Shown in pieces: positions 42,631-51,370 of a DNA stretch of 64,000 nucleotides. The DNA comes from Leptolyngbya ohadii IS1 (GTDB lineage Bacteria > Cyanobacteriota > Cyanobacteriia > Elainellales > Elainellaceae), in NCBI RefSeq assembly GCF_002215035.1, contig NZ_NKFP01000002.1:6364-70363 (forward strand), in the 5' to 3' direction. The notes below the pieces were generated by a model. It was not told the DNA's origin, ran no database searches, and worked only from the letters and a program-made list of their open reading frames with translations. The position numbers and the translations under genes were made by a program. Numbering within the stretch: the stretch's first letter is position 1; each line of letters opens with the position of its first letter.

Positions 42631-44502
42631 CTAGTTCACCCAGCTCATCGCCAGTTCTAACCGCTTCACAAACTCAGATTGACGATCGCACGTCAGCACC
42701 AGTTGATCGATCGCCCTGGTCATTGCCACATATAATAGTCGCGCCTCCTCAGTTTCAGATCCGCCTGGGTTTGGCATAAATCCAATGCCGGGAATAAAGA
42801 TGATCGGGAATTCAAGCCCCTTGCTAGAGTGCATCGTCAGCAGCTTGATACTTTGCTCAGCGGCATTAAAGTCGCGGCTATCGCTGGTTTCGTTGACCCA
42901 TTCGACGGGGATCTCGGCTTCCCGGAGCCGCTTACAAACTTGCTCACCCATAAATCGGGCACGGTAGACGATTGCTATTTCATTCCAGGCAGTGCCCCGC
43001 TCACGAAATTGCTGAATGCGATCGACTAAATAATCAGTTTCCTGCCGGAAGCTGGGCAGGCGAATCAGATCGGGTTTGGCTCCGTGCCGTCCTGCGCTTT
43101 GGGGCTGCACAATCACCGGAGCATCCTCTTCCTGCACTTCAGCGGCAGTAAAGACCTCCTTAGCGAATTCATAGGCAACCGATAAAACTTCTTGAGTGTT
43201 CCGGTAATTCAGTTTCAGGATAGTCGTTCGTCCCTGTGCCTGGATGCCCACGCTCTTGAAGCTAAACTTTCGATTGCTCTGCTTTTCGTAGAGCGATTGG
43301 GCATCGTCGTACAGTACGAGGAGCGATCGTGTTTCGGCATCGACCATCTGCGCCACCAACTTCAACCACTCCGGCTGAAAATCATGCCCTTCGTCAATAA
43401 GAACTGCCCCATACCGACCAGCGGGGATAATTCCGGCATCGACTGATTCGATGACTCGTTGTACCAATTCCTCAACATAAGCTTCACCCTTGTACTGTCT
43501 GGAGTCGGGTCGTGGAATTCGGTAGGCGCGAAGCTCGTCGCTGCACCAGCCATGAAAATGACGGACAACCACCCGATCGCCTAACCCCTTCTCCTGCATC
43601 ATCTGTCGGAGCTTTGCCGCCAGGGAGACGTTAAAGCAGACGACGAGAATCGGCTTGGTGATGCTTTGGGCGAGGAACTGGCAGCGGTACGCCAGAATCA
43701 ACGTTTTGCCGGAGCCTGCCACGCCATGAATAATCCGATTGCCATCCCCCAGGCTACGGGCAAGCTGCTCCTGCTGTAAGTCCATGATGCGGATGATGTC
43801 TGGAATTGTTGCTGCGAGACTTTCGGGTTCTGGCTCGGCGAATTCTTCGATCGCCAACGACAGTTGCTTGCTCGTAATTCGCAGATCAGGAAACAGATGC
43901 CACCGGATGCGATCAATTTGCTCCGATGATAGCCAGTTGCCAAACTGATAGGGACTCAAATCCCAGAGCCGCTGCTGAAATTCACCGGGGTCTATGGTTT
44001 CTCGGATCTCATCCTGGCAAATAACCAAATGAGGATTAAGCACCTGAGAGAGAGCAGGCTCTGACTCAAATGCTTTGCGCGTGATATTGGTCAGTACAAC
44101 TCCATAGGCATAGGGACAGATGAGATTCCCTGCATAACGACCAAATTGCTGCACCAGTTGGTCATCACCCTCCAGCATTTTATTAATGGCAAGCGCATAG
44201 TCCCGCGCCTGTTCTAGCGGGTTTTTAACTTGCTTTGTACCATCGGGCGTGACGATCGTAACCTCACCCGGATTGACCTGTGCGATCGTACTCAGCTTCC
44301 AATCCTTCACTTCCAGCACAAACAGCCCCCGTCCTGGGTGCAGCACAATAAAGTCCGGGTGCAGACGTTTAGGGCCGATCGGTACGTCATACCACAGCAG
44401 ATAATCGTCGTCTAGATGACTCTCAAGTACTCTAGCCAGTCGTCTTTCTCCAGCAGTCATCCGCTGGCTACAGCTACTGAAGGCGGGAATCAGGGTTGCC
44501 AT
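42631..44502 (-). CDS. NERD-domain UvrD/Rep-type helicase
   Basis: 623 aa. The N-terminal NERD nuclease-related domain (GERRLARVLESHL, HPDFIVLHPGRGLFVLEVKDWK, with D..E-x-K) is followed by a superfamily 1 helicase: Walker A GVAGSGKTLILAYRC, motif II VLIDEGHDFQ, motif IV-like LKLNYRNTQEV and LLTMHSSKGLEFPIIF, then LLYVAMTRA. NERD plus helicase proteins are often found on plasmids and in defence islands. It is the first gene of the three-gene unit ending at 41168. Confidence 0.9.
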   Translation of the reverse strand: MATLIPAFSSCSQRMTAGERRLARVLESHLDDDYLLWYDVPIGPKRLHPDFIVLHPGRGLFVLEVKDWKLSTIAQVNPGEVTIVTPDGTKQVKNPLEQARDYALAINKMLEGDDQLVQQFGRYAGNLICPYAYGVVLTNITRKAFESEPALSQVLNPHLVICQDEIRETIDPGEFQQRLWDLSPYQFGNWLSSEQIDRIRWHLFPDLRITSKQLSLAIEEFAEPEPESLAATIPDIIRIMDLQQEQLARSLGDGNRIIHGVAGSGKTLILAYRCQFLAQSITKPILVVCFNVSLAAKLRQMMQEKGLGDRVVVRHFHGWCSDELRAYRIPRPDSRQYKGEAYVEELVQRVIESVDAGIIPAGRYGAVLIDEGHDFQPEWLKLVAQMVDAETRSLLVLYDDAQSLYEKQSNRKFSFKSVGIQAQGRTTILKLNYRNTQEVLSVAYEFAKEVFTAAEVQEEDAPVIVQPQSAGRHGAKPDLIRLPSFRQETDYLVDRIQQFRERGTAWNEIAIVYRARFMGEQVCKRLREAEIPVEWVNETSDSRDFNAAEQSIKLLTMHSSKGLEFPIIFIPGIGFMPNPGGSETEEARLLYVAMTRAIDQLVLTCDRQSEFVKRLELAMSWVN

Positions 44503-44530
44503 AACTTACGCTCTACAGGCGATTGTCCCA

Positions 44531-44764
44531 CTATGCCTCACAGCCAATGCCATCACGGTCGCGATCGAAGCGGTGGGGATCACTGCCGACGACTCGGAAG
44601 TTTCGATGCGGAACATCACCACAGTCCAGGTCAGGTGGGGCTGGCGCGATGCAAACATTTGGATAGGAAGGGTCGCAGTTCGATCGCGCCTGAGTCGGTT
44701 GAACGTTTACGATGAAAAGGATAGAAGCGATAATCACGAAAGCTAAATACAGTATTCGTCCCAT
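44531..44764 (-). CDS. Secreted excalibur-domain protein
   Basis: 77 aa from the ATG (MGRILYLAFVIIASILF). Signal peptide, then a short Cys-containing region and the excalibur calcium-binding motif DLDCGDVPHRNF...DRDRDGIGCE with D-x-D-x-D-G-x-G-C-E. Exported; probably binds calcium at the cell surface. Confidence 0.8.
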   Translation of the reverse strand: MGRILYLAFVIIASILFIVNVQPTQARSNCDPSYPNVCIAPAPPDLDCGDVPHRNFRVVGSDPHRFDRDRDGIGCEA

Positions 44765-44807
44765 AGGTTCTGAAAAAACTGAAGCATCTGCTGTCAGGAT
44801 TCCCAAA

Positions 44808-45035
44808 TCACAGCCCCTTGCTCAGCACCAGAATATGATTCACAGGGGAATAATTTCCCAGCAATGAGGAGGCTTTTTGTATTTGAATAGAAGGGGTGCA
44901 GGCATCCGCATTTGCGAGACATCGTTTCTCCAAAATGCCACAATGGACTTCCTGTGCCAGCGTAGAAGATGGGGCAAGGAAAGGAGTTGTGAACAGTGCA
45001 GTGACGATCGGGAGAATGTGCTCTAGCTTTGGCAT
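44808..45035 (-). CDS. Small secreted Cys-rich protein
   Basis: 75 aa from the ATG (MPKLEHILPIVTALFTTPFL). Cleavage is plausible after LAQ. The mature part has three cysteines (VHCGILEKRC and DACTP). It overlaps an alternative long frame on the same strand that lacks a signal peptide and is less convincing. Function unknown. Bases 45036-45545 otherwise hold only terminator-like hairpins. Confidence 0.4.
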   Translation of the reverse strand: MPKLEHILPIVTALFTTPFLAPSSTLAQEVHCGILEKRCLANADACTPSIQIQKASSLLGNYSPVNHILVLSKGL

Positions 45036-45274
45036 AGCAGATACAGGAGCAGGATGAAAACCCGACCCTTGACCAAGCATCAGGAGTTGATCGGGTGTGA
45101 ATGAATCTACAGATTTTAGAATTCCCGAAGGAGTACCAGAAACAGCGATCGGACAGCGAGTTCATCCTGTCTTTACTGTTCAATTAAGAGACTTTTGCCC
45201 ACAATCCGCCTAATTTCAGTCATACTGGAAATTATAAGCAGAATATAGCTCCACACAACAGATGACTACGATGC

Positions 45275-45305
45275 CCCTCGACAACCCACTATTCGAGGGG
45301 TTTTG
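45275..45305 (+). terminator. Hairpin with T-run
   Basis: CCCCTCGA and TCGAGGGG with an 11-base loop, followed by TTTT. On the plus strand there is no upstream gene close by, so it may end a small transcript that begins nearby. Confidence 0.5.
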
Positions 45306-45450
45306 CTATTGAGTGGGGGACAATCGCCAATAAAAAGCCGACCGTTCAATGAGGGAGACGATCGGGCTTTGGGAGATTGATTTAAGTCTGCTAATACCAG
45401 CAAGTGCGCCCAGATGCAGCAATGGGCTAACGGTAGAAACAGTTGAATAA

Positions 45451-45480
45451 CAAAAAGCCGACAGAGTAGGACAGTCGGCT
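45451..45480 (-). terminator. Terminator of the HU gene
   Basis: On the minus strand AGCCGAC and GTCGGCT form a stem followed by TTTTTG, 66-95 bp after the HU stop. A similar AAAGCC/GGCTTTTT hairpin lies further on near 45326-45367. Confidence 0.65.
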
Positions 45481-45545
45481 GATTCAGGAATGCACCAGTA
45501 ATGGTGATGTTTGTAGGATGCCCCAGTGCAGTGACAAGCTAACGT

Positions 45546-45821
45546 TTAGCCTGCTACAGCATCCTTAAAGCCCTTTCCAGCAGAGAAGGCAGGGACTTTA
45601 GAGGCAGGAATGGAGATAGTTTGTCCGGTCTGAGGATTACGCCCTTCCCGTGCCTGACGGTCGCGACGCTCGAAGGTGCCGAAGCCAACGAGCGTGACTT
45701 TATCACCTTCTGCCACAGCTTCCATGATGGACTCGACGGCTGCACTGAGGATCGCGTCGGCTTCTTTCTTCGTCACGTTTGCCTTTTCTGCAATTTGATC
45801 GACCAGTTCGCCCTTGTTCAT
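45546..45821 (-). CDS. hup: HU family DNA-binding protein
   Basis: 91 aa from the ATG (MNKGELVDQIAEKANVTKKE). Full HU: VGFGTFERRDRQAREGRNPQ and the beta-arm TGQTISIPASKVPAFSAGK. Normal length. It condenses and bends DNA. The open frame continues upstream but only this ATG gives a standard HU. Terminator at 45451-45480. Confidence 0.97.
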   Translation of the reverse strand: MNKGELVDQIAEKANVTKKEADAILSAAVESIMEAVAEGDKVTLVGFGTFERRDRQAREGRNPQTGQTISIPASKVPAFSAGKGFKDAVAG

Positions 45822-45926
45822 GGGTATTTCCGGTAATTCGTCGATTGAATTATAGTGCAGATGATCGTGGCTGGAACCCTCATTCTTTCGTAAGGAATAC
45901 GAAAATGTCAGATTTGGTCTGTGAAA

Positions 45927-45970
45927 GGTTGTGTAAAATCTGAACGCTTCAATCCATTTTTTACACAACC
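45927..45970. terminator. 44-bp inverted repeat, second copy
   Basis: The same arms as 7867-7910 (GGTTGTGTAAAA and its inverse) with a 20-base centre, 85 bp after the stop of 46055-46264 and 106 bp upstream of HU. Either a terminator for the former or a regulatory palindrome for the latter. Confidence 0.45.
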
Positions 45971-46054
45971 TTGTCAGAATCCCCAGACGCATCCTGCCGC
46001 TGCCGCGCCACGGTAGAGGCGCACATCACACCAGCGGCAAGAGAGATCACCAAA

Positions 46055-46264
46055 CTACGATCGCTTTCCCACAGGTCTGGCAACAATCTTGTAATTCCGA
46101 TCGGCGATTGTTTTCTCGTACAGTTCAATATCTCTACGTCGCTGAAAAGGTTTTCCCACAGGCATCCCTTGATCGTTCACTAACCAATATTGCTTCAGTC
46201 CTGCTGCGGTAAGAGTCGCTTGTGCTTCTGGTGGCAGGCAGTCGCCCCGGACGTAGGTTCTCAT
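46055..46264 (-). CDS. Small hypothetical protein
   Basis: 69 aa from the ATG MRTYVRGDCLPPEAQATLTA (a start 36 bases upstream is possible). KQYWLVNDQGMPVGKPFQRR and DIELYEKTIADRNYKIVARP look like a compact alpha/beta protein. Not recognised. Confidence 0.5.
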   Translation of the reverse strand: MRTYVRGDCLPPEAQATLTAAGLKQYWLVNDQGMPVGKPFQRRRDIELYEKTIADRNYKIVARPVGKRS

Positions 46265-46357
46265 GAAAGTTTCAGCTCCAACTCGAATTGCAACAATCAC
46301 GCGAGCAAAGAATTGTGCAGGGGATACTGTGGGATAAAGTGACTCGCACTAACCTTA

Positions 46358-46588
46358 ATGAACCGTCCTCAAACAACCGTCTCCATTGCCGCAGGTCTAG
46401 AACCGGGCGATCTGATTGGCTATTCCAGTAAGCCAGAAGGACAGTTCATGCGCTGGCTTCAGTCTCCCACGATCGAGACAGGCATTATCTGGGAGATTCA
46501 TACCTGGGGAATTCAGTGTGTTCCCCAGGATAACGAGCAGTTAACGCTGATTACGGTTCAATGGCACGAACTTTGTACCCCGTTCTAG
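46358..46588 (+). CDS. Small hypothetical protein
   Basis: 76 aa, MNRPQTTVSIAAGLEPGDLI. Beta-type, ending TVQWHELCTPF. Its end overlaps the end of the convergent AT-hook gene by 4 bp. Unknown family. Confidence 0.5.
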   Translation: MNRPQTTVSIAAGLEPGDLIGYSSKPEGQFMRWLQSPTIETGIIWEIHTWGIQCVPQDNEQLTLITVQWHELCTPF

Positions 46589-47280
46589 CTTTGCTTTTTC
46601 CGTCCCCGACCTTTGCCTGTTGTCGTGCGAGGAGCAGCCTTTGCTTTAGCAGCCGTTTTGGTCGATGCTTTGGTAGACGGTTTAGCAGCAGTTTCAGTGG
46701 TAGTTTTAGCTGCCGTCTTTGTACCCGGCTGTCGTCCCCGACGTTTTTTAGGAGCAGCCTCTTCAGTAGGAGCAGGAATAGGTTCAGGCGTGCTGACGGC
46801 TTCAATGATTGCTTCGATGACGGGAAGTGTTTCAGCCTCTGCTTTAGCTGCCGTCTTAGTAGCTGTTTTGGCAGGTGTTTTAGCAGCCGTCTTCGTACCT
46901 GGCTGTCGTCCCCGACGCTTAGGTGCTTCTTCAACCGGGGCAGGAGTCGGTTCAGGCGTGCTGACTACTTCGCTAACTGCTTCAATGGCGGGAAGCGTTT
47001 CAGTTTTGCGAGGGCGACGGGTGCGGCGCTTGGGTTGACCTTTTTGGGGTAGGTAAGACTTGAGAGAACCAGGAGAAATGGGAATACCATGATCGTGCAG
47101 GATGACTGCAATATCCGCATGGCTATAGCCTCGCTCCAATGCCGTGCGGATCGGCTCTGCCAGCGCTGCGATCGCTTCTCTGAGGGTATATCCTTCCTTT
47201 GCCTTCTCAGGAAGCGTGGTGAGACTATCGGCAATGCTGCTGATTGACGTGGGGGAAACGGCAGAAGAAGAACGAGGCAT
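46585..47280 (-). CDS. AT-hook, histone-H1-like protein with HTH
   Basis: 231 aa from the ATG (MPRSSSAVSPT). N-terminal helical DNA-binding-like region EGYTLREAIAALAEPIRTAL and YSHADIAVILHDHGIPISPG, as in plasmid and conjugation proteins. Then two copies of a unit (LP-x-IEA...STPEP-x-PAP-x-EEA...RRGRQPGTKTAAKT), each carrying an AT-hook-like RRGRQPG, and a Lys/Ala/Thr-rich tail as in histone H1. It probably binds and condenses AT-rich DNA. Confidence 0.75.
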   Translation of the reverse strand: MPRSSSAVSPTSISSIADSLTTLPEKAKEGYTLREAIAALAEPIRTALERGYSHADIAVILHDHGIPISPGSLKSYLPQKGQPKRRTRRPRKTETLPAIEAVSEVVSTPEPTPAPVEEAPKRRGRQPGTKTAAKTPAKTATKTAAKAEAETLPVIEAIIEAVSTPEPIPAPTEEAAPKKRRGRQPGTKTAAKTTTETAAKPSTKASTKTAAKAKAAPRTTTGKGRGRKKQS

Positions 47281-47379
47281 AATTTGAGGATGAGACAACG
47301 AATCTATCTTATTGCACCCCAATACACGTTATCCACTCATTTCTTCAAAATCACCCAAAGGAATTATAGAAAACCAAAA

Positions 47380-47787
47380 TTAAAAACCAAGGAGATACAA
47401 AATCAAGAGAACAAAGATGCCTCCGAGTACCAGGAATACGCCATACCAGAACAGCAGGCAGAATCTTAAAGAGTAAGCAACGATCGCATTGCCCAGCCTT
47501 CGCCCCAACCGTTTCCGCAGCACGTCTTTCAGTGGCGTGACAACCTGCCGGTGCATGAAGCGATTGAGCGGCATCAAATCGAGGAACGGAATCTCGTAGC
47601 CGACGCAGTTTTCAAAATCAATGCGCCTGTAACTCAGGTGTTCCACATCGTGCGCTTTTAAGAGGGGGATAATCGGATCTCGCCCAAACAGCAGGTTGAG
47701 GGCAATCTTTCGCCTGAATGAACCTTTCCACCCGTTGCTTTGGATATAAGCGGTGTATTGGGGGGACACAGCACGTTTACCCATCAC
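47380..47787 (-). CDS. C-terminally membrane-anchored protein
   Basis: 135 aa. Basic, soluble N-terminus (MMGKRAVSPQYTAYIQSNGW, KIALNLLFGRDPIIPLLKAH) and a hydrophobic C-terminus (SLRFCLLFWYGVFLVLGGIF). Its ATG overlaps the stop of the SH3 protein (ATGA), so it belongs to the same operon. Family unknown. Confidence 0.6.
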   Translation of the reverse strand: MMGKRAVSPQYTAYIQSNGWKGSFRRKIALNLLFGRDPIIPLLKAHDVEHLSYRRIDFENCVGYEIPFLDLMPLNRFMHRQVVTPLKDVLRKRLGRRLGNAIVAYSLRFCLLFWYGVFLVLGGIFVLLILYLLGF

Positions 47788-48377
47788 TGCCCCTCACCAT
47801 GAACGAAGCAGCCAAAGATCCATCCAGCTTTGTTTCGTTGACCGACTCCAGCATTACCCGCCAGCGTATTGCTGCTAGCAGCAAGTGGCGCGATCGCGAT
47901 CGCCTCATACCAAAACTCACCCTCGTTAATAGCCGCTCTACCCGTCAGCCTTACCGCCTGCCCTTGTCGAACAACTCCCAAGATTGCTTCATGTGCAAGT
48001 CTTGGCTCTGAACGCAGATTGGCGTTTCCAGATTGTCCGTTGCAACTGCGGATTGTGATAACGCTACTAGGATGACCGGGCGTGGGAGACGGAGAAGGAG
48101 ATGGTTTGAAGTAAGGCGGTTCTGGTTGGGGTGCAGGAGACGGTGCAGGTGTGGGAACCGGAGTTGTGGGAGCAGGGGCAATAACCTGGGGTGAAGTTGG
48201 CGCTGCTGCAATCGCATTTGGAACCACTAGAGGCATCACAGCTCCGCGTTGAGTTGTTGCCATTACAGCAGCTCGTTTTTGCGCCGCCGCAATCGCACTA
48301 GACCGCTGCCAGGACAACACTGAAGTTGCGCCAACGATCGCTACTCCTGAATAGAGAAGAATTCTGCTGAGTCTCAT
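47784..48377 (-). CDS. Membrane-anchored Pro-rich protein with SH3b-like domain
   Basis: 197 aa. N-terminal hydrophobic anchor (RILLYSGVAIVGATSVL), a long Pro/Ala spacer (about 50-105), and a C-terminal SH3b-like region (NLRSEPRLAHEAILGVVRQG, FWYEAIAI, AGWIFGCFV). Its start overlaps the stop of the ATPase gene (ATGA). It probably sits in the envelope, reaching across the periplasm; the SH3b suggests peptidoglycan binding. Confidence 0.65.
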   Translation of the reverse strand: MRLSRILLYSGVAIVGATSVLSWQRSSAIAAAQKRAAVMATTQRGAVMPLVVPNAIAAAPTSPQVIAPAPTTPVPTPAPSPAPQPEPPYFKPSPSPSPTPGHPSSVITIRSCNGQSGNANLRSEPRLAHEAILGVVRQGQAVRLTGRAAINEGEFWYEAIAIAPLAASSNTLAGNAGVGQRNKAGWIFGCFVHGEGQ

Positions 48378-50941
48378 GAAGGCTCACCTCCGATTAATTC
48401 ATCAAAACTTTTCCAATCATTCGGGTCTTCTCCCCACGCTTTACCGGGAAGTTTGCGACCGTTTTCATACAGGATTTTGCGAAACTTCCACTTGGCAGCC
48501 AGGTATTTAATACTCGTTCCCGATCGAGGCGTACCCCACACTTTTTCTATGACTTTGCTCTGGTTTTGAAGCTGGTCGTACTGCACAAGCACCCGCTGCA
48601 CCAGTGCAGGAGAAATGCCCGGTGCAAGGGGATTTTCCGGTGCGGCACCGGAGGCGTGATCAGTGGGGTGCGCCCCTGTAAAATCCTGGTGCAGTAAGTC
48701 TTCAAGCCGCCGCACCACTTCCGGTGCGGGACTGGTGCCATCGGGTGCGGCACCGGAACCTGCACTGTCCGCACCCGCATCTGCACCGTCCGCACCGAAG
48801 TCCGCACCGAGTGTTTCTATGTCCTGCACCGATCGATCGTCTTCATCCAATTGAGTTTGAGTGAGTTCATTTTCCAGGAATTCACTCTCCTCGTCTTCGT
48901 CCGTTTCAGTCGCTTCTAAAAGCGGAATCGTAAAGGTTGAAAGATAAGCATCGGGTGTGGGCATTTGCGCGAGATATGGCTGCTCGTTGGGCAGTGCAAA
49001 TAAGCCGTAATACCTGTATTGTTTGTCTTTCGTTTTGAAGTAGCGTTCGCGTCTGAGGCGGTACTGCGCTTCTAAGTCTGACTTTTCCGTGCCCTTGCAG
49101 CGGTAATTGATCCCGATCGAGATCGCCCCGCCCATAAACAGGAGTCCCAGGTTCTCCAGATCCACCACGTTGATTTTGAGCTGGTTTGCCATCAGGTTTT
49201 GTCCGGCAATCAGGGTCAGCACTCCCAGCTCTGCCCCCATCCGCCACAGTCGGAGAAGGTAGGTGGAAACCGCAAACTTGGGGGGAAAATCATGGTCTTT
49301 CAGCCATTCAATGTCGTCGGGGTCTACCGGCTGGTTAAAGCGGCTGATGACTTCATTAATTTCATCAAAGAAATAAATGCGCTGATCTTCGTCAAACTCG
49401 CGCAAGGGACGATCGTTTCGGTAATCGGCTTCTCTCAATTCAATGCGGCGCTGCACTTCATCGGCAGCTTCCCGCAGTCCCTTCAGGCATTCTTTTGCCC
49501 CCAGGTAGCGAGGTTTTAAGACCTTGAGAGCGGTAGAGAGCTTGGCATCCCCCACGATGAGTTCGGCGTTGCCGCCCAATCGCCGCTGCATGATGGCAAG
49601 GATATTATTGATGCAGACCGTTTTACCCATCCGCGTCGGACCAAAAAGTCCAATGTGGTAGCAGCTCTCGACAAACAGTTCAAAGTGCTCCTGTGGGGGT
49701 TCAGCAATCGCTTCAGCGGCACGGCGAGCTTCTGCTTCCCAATCGACGCCGGAGGTATCGATTGTCAAGCGAATCTGCCGATGCAGCAGTTCAAGTTCTG
49801 GCATCGTGCGACAGCCCGGAACCACGCCTCGGATGCCTTCTTTGACGCGCTCTAGCCGCTTGTAGGCATCGATGAGGCTCTCGGCATATTTGACTTTTTC
49901 GTTCTTGCCAGGGGCGATCACAAGGATGCCAAACGACAATCGAAACTTGGCTTTACCGTAGGGAGTTACGAGGGGCGATCGGACAATGATGCCCTGCTCA
50001 TAGAGGTAGGCAATGACGCGATCCGCGAGGAGTTCTTCGGTGGTTGTGCCTTCCACATACTGGGGCTGCTGCAAGTTGTAGATGTAAAGCCGCTGGGATT
50101 CGATCGTCGCTTCCTGGTCGGCAATCAGTTGTCTGTAGCGATCGATTTCCTTTTGTGCCGCCGCAACCAGGGCATGGTGCTGTTTTTCAAATTCCTCAAT
50201 CAAGAGCTTTCGCTGATTATCGAGGTCTTGCTCTAGCTTGGCAGCACGGGCACTGAGCTGCGATCGGGCGTCTCGTTCGGCTGCATCTAGTTCAACTGCC
50301 TTTTCTTCTGCCCAGGCATGAATGGCATCACGTTCGGCTTTGAGCTGGTTTTTCGTGGCTTCCAGTTCAGCCGTTTGCACTTCTAAGCGTTCCCACTGAC
50401 TTTGCCAGGATTGCGTCAGGCGTTGCTTTTCCGTTTCAAATTCAATTTGCTGATTGGCAAGTGATTGCCTGAGCTGTAAGAGTTCATATTCCTTTTGCTG
50501 CAACAGCTTGGCGTAGTAGTCGATCGTCGATTGGATCTGCTGAGTCGCCTGAGCGTCGTAATACTGCTGAATTTCCCACTGCTGCTGCTGAAGGGTAGCC
50601 TGGTGCTGCTCCTGTAAGCGGGTCATTTGAAATTGGTGCAAAGCTGTGGCTTCGGCGATCGGGTCATAGATTTCTACCTCTGGGTCACGGTAAAGAGCCG
50701 CGATCGCACAGGCGGCTCCACCGAGGCGAATTGCCCACAGCAACGTCGCGAGGAGGGGTTGTTGGGGGCGAACCCCAAAGGTAAGGGTCGTGCAGGTTGC
50801 CAGCACCAAAAGCCATAAACGCGGCTTCACCTCGCGGGTGGGACGCGCCGCAAGAGGACGAAAGGGGTTATCGGTGGGGATGATTTGAGGGTAGGAAGTC
50901 ATAGGCTGCACCGGATGCAGTGAGGGAGCAGGCGTAGGCAC
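48374..50941 (-). CDS. Membrane-anchored HerA/FtsK-like ATPase
   Basis: 855 aa, GTG start overlapping the preceding TAG. Two N-terminal hydrophobic segments (about 42-56 and 64-82), a very long coiled coil (about 95-290), then an ATPase with Walker A GLFGPTRMGKTV (about 430) and Walker B IYFFDEINEV (about 525), plus LTLIAGQNL as a sensor. The C-terminal third is Ala/Gly/Asp-rich and ends with a small helical region (VIEKVWGTPRSGTSIKYLAA). It resembles VirD4/FtsK DNA pumps in layout, so DNA transfer or segregation is likely (inference). It is the centre of a packed operon. Confidence 0.75.
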   Translation of the reverse strand: MPTPAPSLHPVQPMTSYPQIIPTDNPFRPLAARPTREVKPRLWLLVLATCTTLTFGVRPQQPLLATLLWAIRLGGAACAIAALYRDPEVEIYDPIAEATALHQFQMTRLQEQHQATLQQQQWEIQQYYDAQATQQIQSTIDYYAKLLQQKEYELLQLRQSLANQQIEFETEKQRLTQSWQSQWERLEVQTAELEATKNQLKAERDAIHAWAEEKAVELDAAERDARSQLSARAAKLEQDLDNQRKLLIEEFEKQHHALVAAAQKEIDRYRQLIADQEATIESQRLYIYNLQQPQYVEGTTTEELLADRVIAYLYEQGIIVRSPLVTPYGKAKFRLSFGILVIAPGKNEKVKYAESLIDAYKRLERVKEGIRGVVPGCRTMPELELLHRQIRLTIDTSGVDWEAEARRAAEAIAEPPQEHFELFVESCYHIGLFGPTRMGKTVCINNILAIMQRRLGGNAELIVGDAKLSTALKVLKPRYLGAKECLKGLREAADEVQRRIELREADYRNDRPLREFDEDQRIYFFDEINEVISRFNQPVDPDDIEWLKDHDFPPKFAVSTYLLRLWRMGAELGVLTLIAGQNLMANQLKINVVDLENLGLLFMGGAISIGINYRCKGTEKSDLEAQYRLRRERYFKTKDKQYRYYGLFALPNEQPYLAQMPTPDAYLSTFTIPLLEATETDEDEESEFLENELTQTQLDEDDRSVQDIETLGADFGADGADAGADSAGSGAAPDGTSPAPEVVRRLEDLLHQDFTGAHPTDHASGAAPENPLAPGISPALVQRVLVQYDQLQNQSKVIEKVWGTPRSGTSIKYLAAKWKFRKILYENGRKLPGKAWGEDPNDWKSFDELIGGEPS

Positions 50942-51315
50942 TAGAACAGACCCAGGAGAATCCCGATCGCCCCCATCACCAGGGGCAGGATTTGATCGAC
51001 TTTCAAAAGTGTCGTTTGCAGGTCGTGCTGGGCATCAGGAGTCAGATCCAGCTCTTTTTCCACAAGCTCTGCCTGGATAAAGTAGGAAAAGCTCTCCGCG
51101 TCTTTTTGGAGGCGTTTTGCGGCTTTAATCTGACGACGACGGAGTATCTTCAGCCACTTCATCCACGCCGCCAGTCCAAATACGAGGGCAATCACGATCG
51201 CAATCAGGGTGACACCCTGGGGAACGACCGGGAGGAACCACATCACCTTTAGAAGTTGAGCCACGACGCCAGAGACGAGAAGCGCCGATAAACCCACCGC
51301 GATACGTTGTTCCAT
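50941..51315 (-). CDS. Small integral membrane protein
   Basis: 124 aa from the ATG (MEQRIAVGLSALLVSGVV). Helices near 5-22, 28-45 and 105-122, with a basic loop (KWLKILRRRQIKAAKRL) between. Coupled by TAGTG to the ATPase gene. It may be a membrane partner of the ATPase. Confidence 0.6.
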   Translation of the reverse strand: MEQRIAVGLSALLVSGVVAQLLKVMWFLPVVPQGVTLIAIVIALVFGLAAWMKWLKILRRRQIKAAKRLQKDAESFSYFIQAELVEKELDLTPDAQHDLQTTLLKVDQILPLVMGAIGILLGLF

Positions 51316-51370
51316 CGTTGAGGGGTTAAGCCGCCCCCGTGTGGAGCGGCAAAAACGACAAAGAAACGAT

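Noticed and set aside
44794-45183. 129-aa minus-strand frame with many Cys and Ser
   Set aside because: It overlaps the signal-peptide protein at 44808-45035 in another frame; codon pattern and composition look non-coding.
46561-47052. 163-aa and 141-aa plus-strand frames of Arg/Ser/Phe or Ala/Val repeats
   Set aside because: They are antisense shadows of the low-complexity AT-hook protein gene.
49199-49519. 106-aa plus-strand frame inside the ATPase gene
   Set aside because: Antisense to a coding region containing the Walker B motif.
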